NCBI GenBank assembly: GCA_004557565.1
Contig: SFGS01000096.1
Span: 1-5,856, forward strand
DNA length: 5,856 nt
Origin: Bacteroidales bacterium
GTDB lineage: Bacteria > Bacteroidota > Bacteroidia > Bacteroidales > Muribaculaceae
Reading direction: 5' to 3'
Part shown: positions 5,621-5,856 of the stretch, in pieces
Layout: each line of letters begins with the position of its first letter
Position numbering within the stretch: the stretch's first letter is position 1
Position numbers and translations under genes: made by a program
The notes under the pieces: model-generated
Told to the model about the DNA's origin: nothing
Seen by the model: only the letters and a program-made list of their open reading frames with translations
Databases searched by the model: none

Positions 5621-5676
5621 AAAAGCCGAATGTGGCTGAAAGCCAAAAGTGGCAGAGGCCCAAAGGTCTTAATTTG

Positions 5677-5684
5677 CAAAGTTA
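5677..5684 (-). promoter_or_regulatory. Possible Bacteroidetes promoter (-7 box) for lolD
   Basis: On the minus strand this reads TAACTTTG, an exact match to the TAnnTTTG box used by the main sigma factor of Bacteroidetes. No TTTG is found at the usual 19-21 base distance upstream; the nearest candidates are 2 and 33 bases away. Transcription would begin about 7 bases further on, giving a leader of roughly 205 nt. An eight-base motif can occur by chance, so the call is tentative. Confidence 0.4.
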
Positions 5685-5749
5685 TCAAAATCTTTCCACA
5701 TTCCCCCGCTTTCCCCCCAAAAAATCTACACCTCCCCATGTTTACGACT

Positions 5750-5821
5750 CAGTGGAGAAATACTGGGGGACAGAAACAAAAACATAAAAAACAGCCTTTT
5801 GGCGTTGCCAGTGCTTCGCAC
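5750..5821 (+). repeat. Dispersed repeat, copy B (continues towards the window edge)
   Basis: Bases 5750-5773 (begin cagtgg, end gggggacag) and 5774-5798 correspond to 306-284 and 248-224 on the opposite strand. The second block is identical over 25 nt. After it comes a hairpin gtgc-ttc-gcac (5811-5821), matching the position of aatgc-aaa-gcatt in copy A. The stem differs by a paired change, a-t in one copy and g-c in the other. Further possible pairs are tgcca 5806-5810 with tggca 5837-5841 and the palindrome agcgct at 5830-5835. The element may continue beyond the window. Confidence 0.55.
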
Positions 5822-5856
5822 CTGTCGTTAGCGCTGTGGCATGTCTGATTTCAAGC

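Larger units (their letters stand above)
5462..5856. other. Non-coding leader and upstream region of lolD
   Basis: I see no gene in these 395 bases. From lolD outward they hold a degenerate tandem repeat (5483-5620), a possible promoter motif (5677-5684), a C-rich tract (5701-5740) and copy B of the dispersed repeat (from 5750 to the window edge). Open frames through it are compositional: the plus strand is rich in A, C and G and depleted in T across the repeat, which removes stop codons. Confidence 0.6.

Noticed and set aside
4835..5848. A 337-codon plus-strand frame opposite lolD and its leader
   Set aside because: It is antisense to lolD and then reads through the T-poor tandem repeat, where stop codons are absent for compositional reasons.

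Overview
The window looks like a chromosomal segment from a Bacteroidales bacterium (Prevotellaceae or Muribaculaceae type). Pointers are a DUF3467 protein, a NigD-like lipoprotein with an acidic stretch after the lipobox cysteine, a GxxExxY protein, a TAnnTTTG-type promoter motif and weak or absent Shine-Dalgarno sequences. This placement is an inference from gene families. All six genes I accept are on the minus strand, so transcription runs from high to low coordinates.

Layout in transcription order: 5856-5462 is non-coding, with part of a dispersed repeat, a possible promoter and a degenerate tandem repeat of about 57 bp. Next come a LolD-type ABC transporter ATPase (5461-4781) and, 11 bases later, a NigD-like lipoprotein (4769-4092). 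DUF3467 follows after 42 bases (4049-3711). The gap before cysS holds a foldback of about 190 nt (3481-3670) in which most of one arm pairs with the other. cysS (3467-1989) is complete, with all its catalytic and zinc motifs. A 588-bp block (1395-1982) bounded by 26-bp inverted repeats (25/26 identical) contains a GxxExxY gene (1893-1495). A family 2 glycosyltransferase (1399 or 1378 to 419) follows, and its possible start lies inside the lower arm of that inverted repeat. The last 418 bases are non-coding and rich in short palindromes. They also carry a second copy of the dispersed repeat seen at the other end of the window.

The genes are mostly housekeeping: lipoprotein release and an envelope lipoprotein, cysteinyl-tRNA synthesis, and a surface-glycan glycosyltransferase. 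They do not form one pathway. I see no defence system, phage, CRISPR array or toxin-antitoxin pair. The unusual content is between the genes: a possible GxxExxY cassette, the long foldback, an edge repeat with a co-varying hairpin, and the repeat tract in the lolD leader. All alignments were done by eye, without folding or database searches.
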